From the NCBI RefSeq assembly GCF_029894425.1, contig NZ_JARXYJ010000001.1:4774001-4838000 (forward strand): a DNA stretch of 64,000 nt, written 5' to 3'. A model generated the notes under the pieces. That model was not told the DNA's origin, searched no databases, and saw only the letters and a program-made list of their open reading frames with translations. This document shows, one piece after another, positions 50,829 through 60,473 of this stretch (within the stretch, counting starts at the first letter, position 1; each line of letters starts with the position of its first letter). Both the position numbers and the translations under genes were made by a program. Source of the DNA: Streptomyces sp. SAI-127. Its GTDB lineage: Bacteria; Actinomycetota; Actinomycetes; Streptomycetales; Streptomycetaceae.

Positions 50829-52101
50829 CTACTGCCGCTTGGCAGCCGGCGCCCCCGGCACACCCTTCGGTGCCGGGGCCGGCCGGTCCGACAGGAACGC
50901 CGGCCAGCCCTGCTTCGGTGCCTCGCCGACGCCCAGGGCGCCCAGCTTCTCCAGTGTCTTGGGGTCCTGAGCGTCCAGCCAGTCGGCCAGCTGCCGGAAG
51001 GAGACACAGCGCACGTCGGGCTTGTTGCACACCTGCTCGACGGTCTCCTCGACGGCGCGCATGTAGGTGCCGCCGTTCCAGGACTCGAAGTGGTTGCCGA
51101 TGATCAGAGGCGCGCGGTTGCCGTCGTAGGCCCGATGGAAGCCCTTGAGCAGGCCGTCCCGCATCTGGTCGCCCCAGAACTCGTGCTTGTTGGGGTCGCC
51201 CTGGGTCGCGGTGCCGGACTGGTTGACCATGAAGTTGTAGTCCATCGTGAGCTGCTCGTAGGAGTGCCCGGGGAAGGGCACGAGCTGCATCGACAGGTCC
51301 CACAGACCCTGCTTCTTCTTCGGCCAGACCTGGTCGTTGACACCGCTGGTGTCATAGCGGAAGCCCAGCTCGCGGGCGGCCTGCATGAAGTTCTTCTGGC
51401 CTTCCAGGCAAGGGGTGCGGGCGCCGATGAGCTCCTTGTCGTAGTCGAAGGGCAGCGGGGAGGCCTTCGTCATCCCGGTGTTGGTCTTCCAGGACTTCAC
51501 GAACTTCTTCGCCTGGGCGATCTCGTCCTTCCACTCCGCGACCGACCACTGGCCGACCCCGCCGCCGCTGCCGCAGAAGTGGCCGTTGAAGTGGGTCCCG
51601 ATCTCGTTGCCCTCCAGCCACGCGAGGCGCAGCTGCTTGACGGTGTCGGCGATGCCCTGCTCGTCGTTGAAGCCGATGTCGGAGCGGCCCGGGGAGTGCT
51701 GCGGCGGCTTGTACTCGTCGCGCTTGTCCTCCGGCAGCATGTACACGCCGCTCAGGAAGTACGTCATCGTCGCGTGGTTCGCCTTGGCGACCTCACGGAA
51801 GTGGGAGAACAGCTTCTGGCTGTCCTCGCCGGCGCCGTCCCAGGAGAACACCACGAACTGCGGGGGCTTTTCGCCGGGCTTGAGGCGTTCGGCTCTCGGC
51901 AGGTGGGGCTGCGCTCCGGTGTACGCGGTGGAGCCGTCGCCGATCAGGCGGAACACCCGCTTGGGGCGGGGCCTGTCCGGGCTTCGCCTTCTGCGGGCCG
52001 GCGGCTCCTCCCTCGGGGACGTCGGTCGCGCAACCGGCGAGCGAGGCGGCGCAGACCGCGGCGACCACGGCTCCCGCGGCAATCCTGTGGGTGGCGGCCA
52101 T
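50829..52101 (-). pseudogene. Polysaccharide deacetylase-like lipoprotein, interrupted by a frameshift
   Basis: The ATG at 52101 opens a lipoprotein signal (AAGAVVAAVCAASLAGC) and continues to about KPGQAPPQ. The enzyme body then continues in a different frame from RPKRVFRLIGDGSTAYTG to the stop at 50829. The body has NodB-like features: FVVFSWDGAGED, GNEIGTHFNGHFCG (metal-binding His pair), PFDYDKELIGARTPCLEGQ and a late HFESWNG. The two frames differ by one base within the GC-rich stretch around 51955-51985. Either the gene is inactive, or the sequence has an indel there, or rare frameshifting occurs. Intact, it would be a surface-anchored deacetylase-like hydrolase. Confidence 0.8.
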
Positions 52102-52211
52102 GTTCCGCCCACCTTCTTCCTTCTCTCGGGGCCAACGACAGCGCCGCCAAGTTCGCATGGGCTCGAGAAGGAATTAGTACGACAAGCCGATGAAATTGCC
52201 ACTTCACCCAT

Positions 52212-52398
52212 CTAGGTGAGCTGTTCACCCATTTGCCCGGAAAGTCTATGCCTGTCCTTTACTCTGCATTACGATCCGTTTACAAAGCGTTGAATCATCC
52301 CGCCGCTGCACGCCGTGACCCACGGCCGCGACCCGACCCCCGCCATCGACGGGGGACCACCTGTTCCGCGACCGCGCTGCCCCGGAGGAGACGGGAAA
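52212..52398. other. Divergent promoter region
   Basis: This is an AT-rich pocket (52240-52300) between the leftward deacetylase gene and the rightward transporter gene. It is likely to contain both promoters; no gene is visible. Confidence 0.4.
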
Positions 52399-54810
52399 AT
52401 GTCAGCCTGTGTTCCCACCCGCGCCACCGACCCGAGCGACCCGAACCGAACAAGGCGCGTCCACCGACCCCACAGCCCACCGCCGACCCCGCCCTGCCGC
52501 TTCCGCATCGCGGGCGCCGACGTGTCGGCTTCGATCGCGGTCTTCCTGATCGCCCTGCCCCTGTCCCTGGGCATCGCCCTCGCCACCGGCGCGCCCCTCC
52601 AGGCGGGCCTCGTGGCCGCCGCCGTCGGAGGGATCGTCGCCGGCCGGCTCGGCGGATCCCCGCTCCAGGTCAGTGGGCCCGCCGCCGGACTCACCGTGGT
52701 CACCGCCGACCTGATCCACCGCTACGGCTGGCGCACCACCTGCGCCATCACCGTCCTTGCCGGAGTGGTCCAACTCGGCCTCGGCTGCCTGCGCGTGGCC
52801 CGCACCGCGCTCGCCGTCAGCCCGGCGATCGTGCACGGCATGCTCGCCGGCATCGGTGTGACCATCGCCGTCGCCCAGCTGCACATCGTCCTCGGCGGCA
52901 CCCCGCAGAGCTCCGTCCTCGACAACCTCCACGGCCTGCCCGCGCAGTTGGCGCGCCTGCAGCTCGCCGCGGTGTCGGTGAGCGTGCTGACCCTGGCCCT
53001 GCTCTTCCTCTGGCCACGTCTCCCGGGCCGGGCAGGACAGCTCCTGCGCAGAATCCCGGCCGCGCTCGTGGCCGTCGCCGGAGCCACCGCCGCCGCCTCG
53101 TTCGCCGGACTGAGCCTGCCCAAGGTCGATCTGCCGTCCTGGAGCAGTCACGCCCTGGCCGGACTGCCCGAGGGGCCCCTGCTCGGTCTCGCCGCCGCCG
53201 TGCTCACCACCACCCTGGTGTGCAGCGTGCAGTCGCTGCTCGGCGCGGTCGCCGTCGACAAGCTGGTGGCCGGACGCCCCGACCTGATCTCCGGCGCCCC
53301 CGGCTCCGGCCGCAGTGCCCGCGTCGGCCGCTCCGACCTGAACCGCGAACTGCTCGGTCAGGGCGCCGCCAACATCGTCTCCGGCACGCTCGGCGGACTG
53401 CCCGTCGCCGGTGTGGCGGTGCGGAGTTCAGCCAATGTCCAAGCCGGTGCCGTCAGCCGGAACTCCACCGTGCTGCACGGCGTTCTCGTAGTGATCGCCG
53501 CACTGCTGATGGTCCCGGTCCTGGAGTTCATCCCGCTCGCCTCGCTCGCCGCCCTGGTGATGGCCGTCGGCATCCAGATGGTGTCCCTGCACCACATCCG
53601 CACGGTGACACGGCACCGAGAGGTCCCGGTCTACGCCGTCACCACCCTCGGCGTGGTCCTGTTCGGCGTCCTGGAGGGCGTGACGCTGGGCGTCGCCGTC
53701 GCCGTCGGAGTCGCCCTGCACCGCCTCACCCGCACCCGCATCACGCACCACGAGAGGGAAGGGGTCCATCACGTACATGTGCGAGGGCAATTGACGTTCC
53801 TCGCGGTACCCCGGCTGAGCCGGGCCCTGCACCTCATCCCCCACGGGGCGGACGCGGTCGTGGAGTTGGACGGGTCGTTCATGGACCACGCGGCGTACGA
53901 ATCGCTGCAGGACTGGCAGAAGACGCACACCGCGCAGGGCGGCTCCGTCGAGCTGACCGGGCGCAGACCGGGCACGCGCATCGCCGAGCCGTCCGATTCC
54001 GCCCACTGCCGCTGCCGTCCCTGGACGCCCTGGCGCAACCACCAGTGCGAGCGCCCGTACACCGCGTCGGCCGCCGGACATCCCGGTGCGTCCGGCGAGT
54101 CCGGTGCGGCCCAGGGTCCGAGCGCGGGCCGCGAGTCGAGCGGGCACGAACTGGCCCGTGGCATCAGCGCGTTCCAGCGCAACACCGCACCGATCGTGCG
54201 GGGCGAGCTGGCCCGACTGGCGCGTGAAGGCCAGCAGCCGGACCAGCTCTTCCTCACCTGCGCCGACTCGCGGCTTGTCACCTCGATGATCACCTCCAGT
54301 GGTCCGGGCGACCTCTTCGTGGTGCGCAACGTGGGCAACCTCGTGCCGTTGCCCGGCGAGGAGAGCGGGGACGACTCGGTGGCGGCCGCGATCGAGTACG
54401 CGGTGGATGTGCTGAAGGTGCGCTCCATCACGGTGTGCGGGCACTCCGGTTGCGGGGCCATGCAGGCGCTGCTCAACTCCGAGCCGGGTGGCGCCCAGAC
54501 CCCGCTGCAGCGGTGGCTGCGGCACGGACTGCCCAGCCTGGAGCGGATGGCCGACGACACCCGGCCCTGGGCGAGACTCGCCGGGCGGGCGCCCGCCGAC
54601 GCGGTCGAGCAGCTCTGTCTGACCAACGTGGTGCAGCAGTTGGAGCATCTGAGCACCCATGAGTCGGTCGCCCGGGCCCTGCGCGTGGGGGAGCTGGAGC
54701 TGCACGGGATGTACTTCCACGTGGGCGAGGCGCAGGCGTATCTGCTCACGGGGACGGACGGGGACGGGCTGTTCGACCATGTGGAAGCGGCAGCGGACCT
54801 CCCGACGTGA
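52399..54810 (+). CDS. SulP-type anion transporter fused to beta-carbonic anhydrase
   Basis: This 803-residue protein starts at an ATG with GGAGGAG nine bases upstream; a GTG 84 bases earlier is less likely. The SulP membrane domain (about 35-450) has ADVSASIAVFLIALPLSLGIALA and the GGLPVAGVAVRSSANVQAGA loop. A STAS domain follows (HHVHVRGQLTFLAVPRL). After a cysteine-rich linker comes a beta-carbonic anhydrase domain (about 570-803) with zinc ligands in LTCADSRL and CGHSGCGAM. The fusion probably takes up bicarbonate and interconverts it with CO2 at the membrane, supplying carboxylases. Sulfate transport is the alternative. Confidence 0.92.
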   Translation: MSACVPTRATDPSDPNRTRRVHRPHSPPPTPPCRFRIAGADVSASIAVFLIALPLSLGIALATGAPLQAGLVAAAVGGIVAGRLGGSPLQVSGPAAGLTVVTADLIHRYGWRTTCAITVLAGVVQLGLGCLRVARTALAVSPAIVHGMLAGIGVTIAVAQLHIVLGGTPQSSVLDNLHGLPAQLARLQLAAVSVSVLTLALLFLWPRLPGRAGQLLRRIPAALVAVAGATAAASFAGLSLPKVDLPSWSSHALAGLPEGPLLGLAAAVLTTTLVCSVQSLLGAVAVDKLVAGRPDLISGAPGSGRSARVGRSDLNRELLGQGAANIVSGTLGGLPVAGVAVRSSANVQAGAVSRNSTVLHGVLVVIAALLMVPVLEFIPLASLAALVMAVGIQMVSLHHIRTVTRHREVPVYAVTTLGVVLFGVLEGVTLGVAVAVGVALHRLTRTRITHHEREGVHHVHVRGQLTFLAVPRLSRALHLIPHGADAVVELDGSFMDHAAYESLQDWQKTHTAQGGSVELTGRRPGTRIAEPSDSAHCRCRPWTPWRNHQCERPYTASAAGHPGASGESGAAQGPSAGRESSGHELARGISAFQRNTAPIVRGELARLAREGQQPDQLFLTCADSRLVTSMITSSGPGDLFVVRNVGNLVPLPGEESGDDSVAAAIEYAVDVLKVRSITVCGHSGCGAMQALLNSEPGGAQTPLQRWLRHGLPSLERMADDTRPWARLAGRAPADAVEQLCLTNVVQQLEHLSTHESVARALRVGELELHGMYFHVGEAQAYLLTGTDGDGLFDHVEAAADLPT

Positions 54811-55108
54811 GCCTCGGGGGTGTGCGGCCCGTCCTGAAGGGGCCGCACACCCGCGGAGGGACACCACGAGCGCTGGGACCGGCCACAGTGTGCGGTCCGC
54901 GTCGACGCACCGCCGCCCCGGGAGTGTGAAAGGCGTTACAGACGCTGAACTCCGCCTGGTCGGCGTACGTGGGTACGGATGACCGGGGCCGCCGGACTTC
55001 GACATCCAACAGGTCTAAACCAATTCCAGGTCGACCCTTGTCATCACGCCCCCGGGGTGATGAGCTGTGGCCTGGGACACAACGGACACCCTGGGAAAGG
55101 CAGATGCC
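54811..55108. other. Upstream region of acsA
   Basis: There is no supported gene. The leader just before acsA has a purine-rich ribosome-site stretch (GGGAAAGG). The promoter and any catabolite control of acetyl-CoA synthetase should lie here. Confidence 0.45.
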
Positions 55109-57067
55109 GTGAGCAACGAAAGCCTGGCCAACCTGCTCAAGGAAGAGCGCAGGTTCGCACCCCCCGCCGACCTGGCCGCAAATGCCAACGTCACGGCGGA
55201 GGCGTATGAGCAGGCCAAGGCTGACCGACTCGGTTTCTGGGCCGATCAGGCCCGCCGACTGAGCTGGGCCAAGGAGCCGACCGAGACCCTGGACTGGTCG
55301 AACCCGCCGTTCGCCAAGTGGTTCAAGGACGGCGAGCTCAATGTGGCGTACAACTGCGTCGACCGGCACGTCGAAGCGGGGAACGGCGACCGGGTCGCCA
55401 TCCACTTCGAGGGCGAGCCCGGCGACAGCCGCGCCATCACCTACGCCGAGCTCAAGGACGAGGTCTCCAAGGCCGCGAACGCCCTGCTGGAGCTGGGAGT
55501 TCAGAAGGGCGACCGGGTCGCCGTCTACATGCCGATGATCCCCGAGACCGCCGTCGCGATGCTCGCGTGCGCCCGGATCGGCGCCGCGCACTCCGTGGTC
55601 TTCGGTGGCTTCTCGGCGGACGCGCTCGCCACCCGCATCCAGGACGCCGACGCCAAGGTGGTCATCACCACCGACGGCGGCTACCGGCGCGGCAAGCCGT
55701 CCGCGCTCAAGCCCGCCGTCGACGAGGCGGTCGGCAAGGTCGACAACGTCGAGCACGTGCTGGTCGTACGCCGTACCGGCCAGGAGGTCGCCTGGGACGA
55801 CAGCCGTGACGTGTGGTGGCACGAGATCGTCGATCGGCAGCCGGCCGAGCACACCCCCGAGCCCTTCAACGCCGAGCAGCCGCTCTTCATCCTCTACACG
55901 TCCGGCACGACGGGTAAGCCCAAGGGCATCCTGCACACCTCCGGCGGCTACCTCACCCAGACCGCGTACACCCACCACGCCGTCTTCGACCTCAAGCCGG
56001 AGACCGACGTCTACTGGTGCACGGCCGACGTCGGCTGGGTCACCGGGCACTCGTACATCGTCTACGGCCCGCTCGCCAACGGCGCCACACAGGTCATGTA
56101 CGAGGGCACCCCGGACACCCCGCACCAGGGCCGCTTCTGGGAGATCGTGCAGAAGTACGGGGTGACGATCCTCTACACGGCGCCCACCGCCATTCGTACG
56201 TTCATGAAGTGGGGCGACGACATCCCCGCGAAGTTCGACCTCAGCAGCCTGCGGGTGCTGGGGTCCGTGGGTGAGCCGATCAACCCCGAGGCGTGGATCT
56301 GGTACCGCAAGCACATCGGCGCCGACCGGACGCCGATCGTGGACACCTGGTGGCAGACCGAGACCGGCGCGATGATGATCTCTCCGCTGCCGGGTGTGAC
56401 CGCCACCAAGCCCGGTTCCGCGCAGACGCCGCTGCCCGGCATCTCCGCCACGGTCGTCGACGACGAGGCGAACGAGGTCCCGAACGGCGGGGGCGGCTAT
56501 CTCGTCCTGACCGAGCCGTGGCCGTCGATGCTGCGCACCATCTGGGGCGACGACCAGCGCTTCCTCGACACGTACTGGTCGCGCTTCGAGGGCAGGTACT
56601 TCGCCGGTGACGGCGCGAAGAAGGACGACGACGGCGACATCTGGCTGCTGGGCCGCGTCGACGACGTCATGCTGGTCTCCGGTCACAACATCTCGACCAC
56701 CGAGGTCGAGTCGGCGCTCGTCTCCCACCCGTCGGTCGCCGAGGCGGCCGTCGTCGGTGCCGCGGACGAGACGACCGGCCAGGCCATCGTCGCGTTCGTG
56801 ATCCTGCGCGGCACGGCGAACGCCGAGGACGAGAAGCTCGTCGCCGACCTGCGCAACCACGTCGGCGCCACCCTCGGCCCGATCGCCAAGCCCAAGCGGG
56901 TCCTGCCGGTGGCCGAGCTGCCCAAGACCCGTTCCGGCAAGATCATGCGCCGTCTGCTGCGGGACGTGGCCGAGAACCGCCAGCTCGGTGACGTGACCAC
57001 GCTGACGGACTCGACGGTCATGGACCTCATCCAGGCCAAGCTGCCGGCTGCGCCCAGCGAGGACTGA
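55109..57067 (+). CDS. acsA: Acetyl-CoA synthetase (AMP-forming)
   Basis: This 652-residue protein starts at the GTG at 55109 ([16 protein letters not shown]), matching the usual length; a GTG 42 bases earlier would add 14 unneeded residues. Motifs in order: AMP-binding P-loop [36 protein letters not shown], and the A8/A10 region ending in the conserved [13 protein letters not shown], whose lysine is essential for adenylation and is the target of regulatory acetylation. It activates acetate to acetyl-CoA with ATP via acetyl-AMP. It is a stand-alone gene with its own strong terminator. Confidence 0.97.
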   Translation: MSNESLANLLKEERRFAPPADLAANANVTAEAYEQAKADRLGFWADQARRLSWAKEPTETLDWSNPPFAKWFKDGELNVAYNCVDRHVEAGNGDRVAIHFEGEPGDSRAITYAELKDEVSKAANALLELGVQKGDRVAVYMPMIPETAVAMLACARIGAAHSVVFGGFSADALATRIQDADAKVVITTDGGYRRGKPSALKPAVDEAVGKVDNVEHVLVVRRTGQEVAWDDSRDVWWHEIVDRQPAEHTPEPFNAEQPLFILYTSGTTGKPKGILHTSGGYLTQTAYTHHAVFDLKPETDVYWCTADVGWVTGHSYIVYGPLANGATQVMYEGTPDTPHQGRFWEIVQKYGVTILYTAPTAIRTFMKWGDDIPAKFDLSSLRVLGSVGEPINPEAWIWYRKHIGADRTPIVDTWWQTETGAMMISPLPGVTATKPGSAQTPLPGISATVVDDEANEVPNGGGGYLVLTEPWPSMLRTIWGDDQRFLDTYWSRFEGRYFAGDGAKKDDDGDIWLLGRVDDVMLVSGHNISTTEVESALVSHPSVAEAAVVGAADETTGQAIVAFVILRGTANAEDEKLVADLRNHVGATLGPIAKPKRVLPVAELPKTRSGKIMRRLLRDVAENRQLGDVTTLTDSTVMDLIQAKLPAAPSED

Positions 57068-57080
57068 CCTTCAAAAGAGG

Positions 57081-57118
57081 GGGGCGCCCGGCGCGAGAAC
57101 GCGCCGGGCGCCCCTTTT
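57081..57118 (+). terminator. Strong rho-independent terminator of acsA
   Basis: GGGGCGCCCGGCGCG pairs perfectly with CGCGCCGGGCGCCCC around AGAA and is followed by TTTT, 13 bp after the stop codon. Confidence 0.95.
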
Positions 57119-57213
57119 AGCTAAAGTAAACAAAACAGCGTGACCCTCAAGGTGTGCCGGGAAGTCTGGTCGGCGAACAGCTCAGCCCTGCCCACCGACC
57201 GGAGGTCTCCCCC

Positions 57214-58632
57214 ATGTCCGCGCCCCCTCGCAAGGTCCTCGGACGCCTCTCCCTCCCCGAGCGGACCTTCGTCGCGGACGCACTGCGCACCGAGACGGTC
57301 GGCGGTGTGCTGCTGCTCATCGCCGCGGTCACCGCGCTGATCTGGGCGAACGTCCCCGCGCTGCACAGCAGCTACGAAAGCGTCAGCCACTACCACCTGG
57401 GCCCCGCGGCCCTCGGACTCGACCTGTCGGTCGAACACTGGGCCGCCGACGGACTCCTCGCGATCTTCTTCTTCGTGGCCGGCATCGAACTCAAGCGCGA
57501 ACTGGTCGCCGGTGATCTGAAGGACCCCAAGGCGGCCGCGCTGCCGGTGGTCGCGGCCCTGTGCGGCATGGCCGTACCGGCGCTCGTCTACACGCTCACC
57601 AACCTCACCGGCGGCGGCTCCCTGGCCGGCTGGGCCGTGCCCACCGCCACCGACATCGCCTTCGCGCTCGCCGTGCTCGCCGTCATCGGCACCTGGCTGC
57701 CGAGCGCGCTGCGCGCCTTCCTGCTGACCCTCGCCGTCGTCGACGACCTCTTCGCGATCCTGATCATCGCGGTCTTCTTCACCGCCGACATCGACTTCGC
57801 CGCGCTCGGCGGCGCGGCCCTCGGCCTCGCGGTCTTCTGGTTCCTGCTGCGCAAGGGCGTGCGCGGGTGGTACGTCTACGTCCCGCTCGCGCTGGTGATC
57901 TGGGCACTGATGTACAACAGCGGCATCCACGCCACCATCGCGGGTGTCGCGATGGGCCTGATGCTGCGCTGCAGCACGCGGGAGGGCGAGGAGCACTCCC
58001 CGGGCGAGCACATCGAGCATCTCGTACGGCCGCTCTCGGCGGGCCTGGCCGTCCCCCTGTTCGCCCTCTTCAGCGCGGGTGTCTCCGTCTCCGGCGGCGC
58101 GCTCGGCGACGTCTTCACCGAGCCGGAGACGCTCGGCGTGGTGCTCGGGCTGGTCGTCGGCAAGGCGCTCGGCATCTTCGGCGGGACGTGGCTCACGGCC
58201 CGCTTCACCCGGGCCTCGCTCAGCGACGACCTCGCATGGGCCGACGTGTTCGCGGTGGCGACCCTGGCCGGCATCGGCTTCACCGTCTCGCTGCTCATCG
58301 GGGAGCTCGCCTTCACCGGCGACGCCACGCTGACCGACGAGGTCAAGGCCGCCGTACTCTTCGGCTCGCTCATCGCGGCCACCCTCGCGACCGTGCTGCT
58401 GAAGCTGCGCAACGCCGAGTACCGCAGGCTGTACGAGGCAGAGGAGCGCGACGAGGACCACTCCGGCATCCCGGACATCTACGAGGAGGACGACCCGGCG
58501 TACCACCTGCGCATGGCGGCCATCCACGAGCGCAAGGCCGCCGAACACCGCCGGATCGCCGAGCTCAAGACCGCCGAGCGGCTTGCCGAAGTAGCGGGCG
58601 GGGCAGGCGAGGAGGACGACCGTCGGGCATGA
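57214..58632 (+). CDS. nhaA: Na+/H+ antiporter NhaA
   Basis: This 472-residue protein starts at an ATG with GGAGGT seven bases upstream; the frame's earlier start lacks a site. Twelve membrane helices carry the NhaA signatures: FFFVAGIELKRELVAG, PTATDIAFALAVL, the essential aspartate pair in LAVVDDLFAILIIAVFF, and GKALGIFGGTWL. The C-terminal 80 residues form a charged cytosolic tail (EERDEDHSGIPDIYEEDDPAYHL, HERKAAEHRRIAELKTAERL), longer than in E. coli NhaA. It exchanges external protons for internal sodium at alkaline pH or high salt. Three further genes follow in the same direction with short gaps. Confidence 0.95.
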   Translation: MSAPPRKVLGRLSLPERTFVADALRTETVGGVLLLIAAVTALIWANVPALHSSYESVSHYHLGPAALGLDLSVEHWAADGLLAIFFFVAGIELKRELVAGDLKDPKAAALPVVAALCGMAVPALVYTLTNLTGGGSLAGWAVPTATDIAFALAVLAVIGTWLPSALRAFLLTLAVVDDLFAILIIAVFFTADIDFAALGGAALGLAVFWFLLRKGVRGWYVYVPLALVIWALMYNSGIHATIAGVAMGLMLRCSTREGEEHSPGEHIEHLVRPLSAGLAVPLFALFSAGVSVSGGALGDVFTEPETLGVVLGLVVGKALGIFGGTWLTARFTRASLSDDLAWADVFAVATLAGIGFTVSLLIGELAFTGDATLTDEVKAAVLFGSLIAATLATVLLKLRNAEYRRLYEAEERDEDHSGIPDIYEEDDPAYHLRMAAIHERKAAEHRRIAELKTAERLAEVAGGAGEEDDRRA

Positions 58633-58696
58633 TCTGACGGGACGGTACAAAAGACACGCCACACACAAGCGTCCCAGTGAATAGGGAGAGACCGCG

Positions 58697-59200
58697 ATGA
58701 GCGCACCCGACGGCAGCCCGGTCGGCGCCGAACGCAGCATCGGCCAGCTGTTCGCCTCGGCGACGACCGAGATGTCTGCGCTGGTGCACGACGAGATCGC
58801 GCTGGCGAAGGCGCAGCTCAAGCAGGACCTCAAACGGGGCGCGACGAGCGGCGGCGCGTTCAGCGCGGCCGGCGCAGTCCTGCTGTTCTCCCTGCCGATG
58901 CTGAACTTCGCGCTGGCGTACGGCATCCGGACCTGGAGCGACTGGAACCTCGCGGTCTGCTTCCTGCTGTCCTTCGCGGCCAACGTCCTGGTCGCGCTCG
59001 TCCTCGCGCTGATCGGCGTCGTCTTCGCGAAGAAGGCACAGAAGAGCAAGGGCCCGCAGAAGGTCGCCGCGTCGATGAAGGAGACGGCGGGCGTGCTGCA
59101 GAACGCCAAGCCCCACCCGCGACCCGACGACACCAAGGTCCTGGAGGAGCGGGTCCGAAACACGAAGGCCATCGAGGCTGTGGCACGCTCGTCGTCATGA
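58697..59200 (+). CDS. Phage-holin-superfamily-like membrane protein (DUF1469)
   Basis: This 167-residue protein has an N-terminal amphipathic helix (SIGQLFASATTEMSALVHDEIALAKAQLKQDLK), two membrane helices (GGAFSAAGAVLLFSLPMLNFALAYG and NLAVCFLLSFAANVLVALVLALIGVVF) and a basic tail. This is the actinobacterial holin-like superfamily III (DUF1469) layout. Despite the name it is chromosomal and not a lysis gene; it is probably a structural membrane protein. It follows nhaA by 64 bp, and its stop overlaps the next start by ATGA. Confidence 0.87.
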   Translation: MSAPDGSPVGAERSIGQLFASATTEMSALVHDEIALAKAQLKQDLKRGATSGGAFSAAGAVLLFSLPMLNFALAYGIRTWSDWNLAVCFLLSFAANVLVALVLALIGVVFAKKAQKSKGPQKVAASMKETAGVLQNAKPHPRPDDTKVLEERVRNTKAIEAVARSSS

Positions 59201-60138
59201 CCGATCCCGCCACCCCTTCGGCGCAGCAGCCCGCGTCTCTCGTACGGCCCGCCGGTCCCTGGACGCACCGGGACGTGGCCGCCAACGGCGCGCGCTTCCA
59301 CATCGCCGAACTGGGCGACGGACCGCTCGTGATGTTCCTGCACGGCTTCCCGCAGTTCTGGTGGACCTGGCGCCACCAGCTGGAGGCGCTCGCCGACGCC
59401 GGCTTCCGGGCCGTGGCCATGGATCTGCGCGGCGTCGGCGGCAGCGACCGCACCCCGCGCGGCTACGACCCCGCCAACCTGGCCCTCGACGTGACCGGCG
59501 TGATCCGCTCGCTCGGCGAGCCGGACGCCGCCCTGGTCGGCCATGACCTGGGCGGCTATCTGGCGTGGACGGCGGCCGCGATGCGTCCCAAGCTCGTACG
59601 ACGGCTCGCGGTCGCCTCGATGCCGCATCCCCGGCGCTGGCGCTCGGCGATGCTGTCGGACGTCAGGCAGACACGGGCCGGCTCCTACATCTGGGGGTTC
59701 CAGCGGCCCTGGGTCCCGGAGCGGCAGCTGACCGCCGACGACGGCGCGCTGGTCGCCGAGCTGATCCGGGACTGGTCCGGCCCGCGCCAGCCGGACGACA
59801 AGGCGGTGGAGACGTACCGCAGGGCGATGTGCATCCCCTCGACGGCGCACTGTTCGGTCGAGCCGTACCGCTGGATGGTGCGTTCGATGGCCCGTCCCGA
59901 CGGGATCCAGTTCAACCGGCGCATGAAGCGGCCGGTCCGCGTGCCGACTCTTCATCTGCACGGCTCGCTCGACCCGGTGATGCGCACGCGCAGTGCCGCC
60001 GGGTCCGGGGAGTACGTCGAAGCGCCGTACCGCTGGCGCCTGTTCGACGGTCTGGGGCACTTCCCGCACGAAGAGGACCCGGTCGCCTTCTCGACGGAAC
60101 TGATCAACTGGCTGAAGGATCCCGAACCCGATCGGTGA
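59197..60138 (+). CDS. Alpha/beta hydrolase, epoxide-hydrolase-like
   Basis: This 313-residue protein is coupled to the preceding gene by ATGA. The oxyanion motif HGFPQFWWTWRHQ, the nucleophile aspartate in VGHDLGGYLAW, two lid tyrosines (SYIWGFQRPW and the EPYRW region) and the histidine in LGHFPHEEDP together match the epoxide hydrolase/haloalkane dehalogenase group. The HGxP motif favours epoxide hydrolysis. The gene lies in the acsA-marP region, conserved in Streptomyces. The natural substrate is unknown. Confidence 0.88.
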   Translation: MTDPATPSAQQPASLVRPAGPWTHRDVAANGARFHIAELGDGPLVMFLHGFPQFWWTWRHQLEALADAGFRAVAMDLRGVGGSDRTPRGYDPANLALDVTGVIRSLGEPDAALVGHDLGGYLAWTAAAMRPKLVRRLAVASMPHPRRWRSAMLSDVRQTRAGSYIWGFQRPWVPERQLTADDGALVAELIRDWSGPRQPDDKAVETYRRAMCIPSTAHCSVEPYRWMVRSMARPDGIQFNRRMKRPVRVPTLHLHGSLDPVMRTRSAAGSGEYVEAPYRWRLFDGLGHFPHEEDPVAFSTELINWLKDPEPDR

Positions 60139-60265
60139 CCGTTTCGTCGCGTCCGGTACCCGGACCTGAACACGTGTCCTACGAACGGCCACTTGCCCGG
60201 CGCATAGGCCAATTGGGGGGCGTGGGGGCGGTTATCGACCTTGGGGCAGGGGCACACGTCCGGGT

Positions 60266-60451
60266 ATGGGCTGGACGCACGACTACAGTGACGCAGCACG
60301 CAATCGACGCTCCGGCGGTGGCCTGAGCTCCCACCATCAGGGCGGTGCCCCGCAACTGCCGGGCGGCACGGACCTGAGGGTGGGCATTCCGCGCATCCTG
60401 CGCCGCCGGGCCCGCTGGGTCTCGGTACGCCTGCGTCATCCCCGAGGCTGA
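60266..60451 (+). CDS. Small basic conserved-type protein, unrecognised
   Basis: This 61-residue frame starts MGWTHDYSDAARNRRSGGGLSSHHQGG and ends in a strongly basic tail (RILRRRARWVSVRLRHPRG). The start reads like a true protein N-terminus, and the gene lies in the gap between the hydrolase and the convergent protease gene. The ribosome site is weak. Function is unknown. Confidence 0.5.
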   Translation: MGWTHDYSDAARNRRSGGGLSSHHQGGAPQLPGGTDLRVGIPRILRRRARWVSVRLRHPRG

Positions 60452-60473
60452 CGCGCCTTCGCCCTGACACCCC

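Noticed and set aside
57121..60192. 1023-codon reverse-strand open frame
   Set aside because: It is antisense to nhaA, the holin-like gene and the hydrolase, all of which have clear motifs. Its translation is Arg/Gly/His-rich without domains, a usual high-GC shadow.
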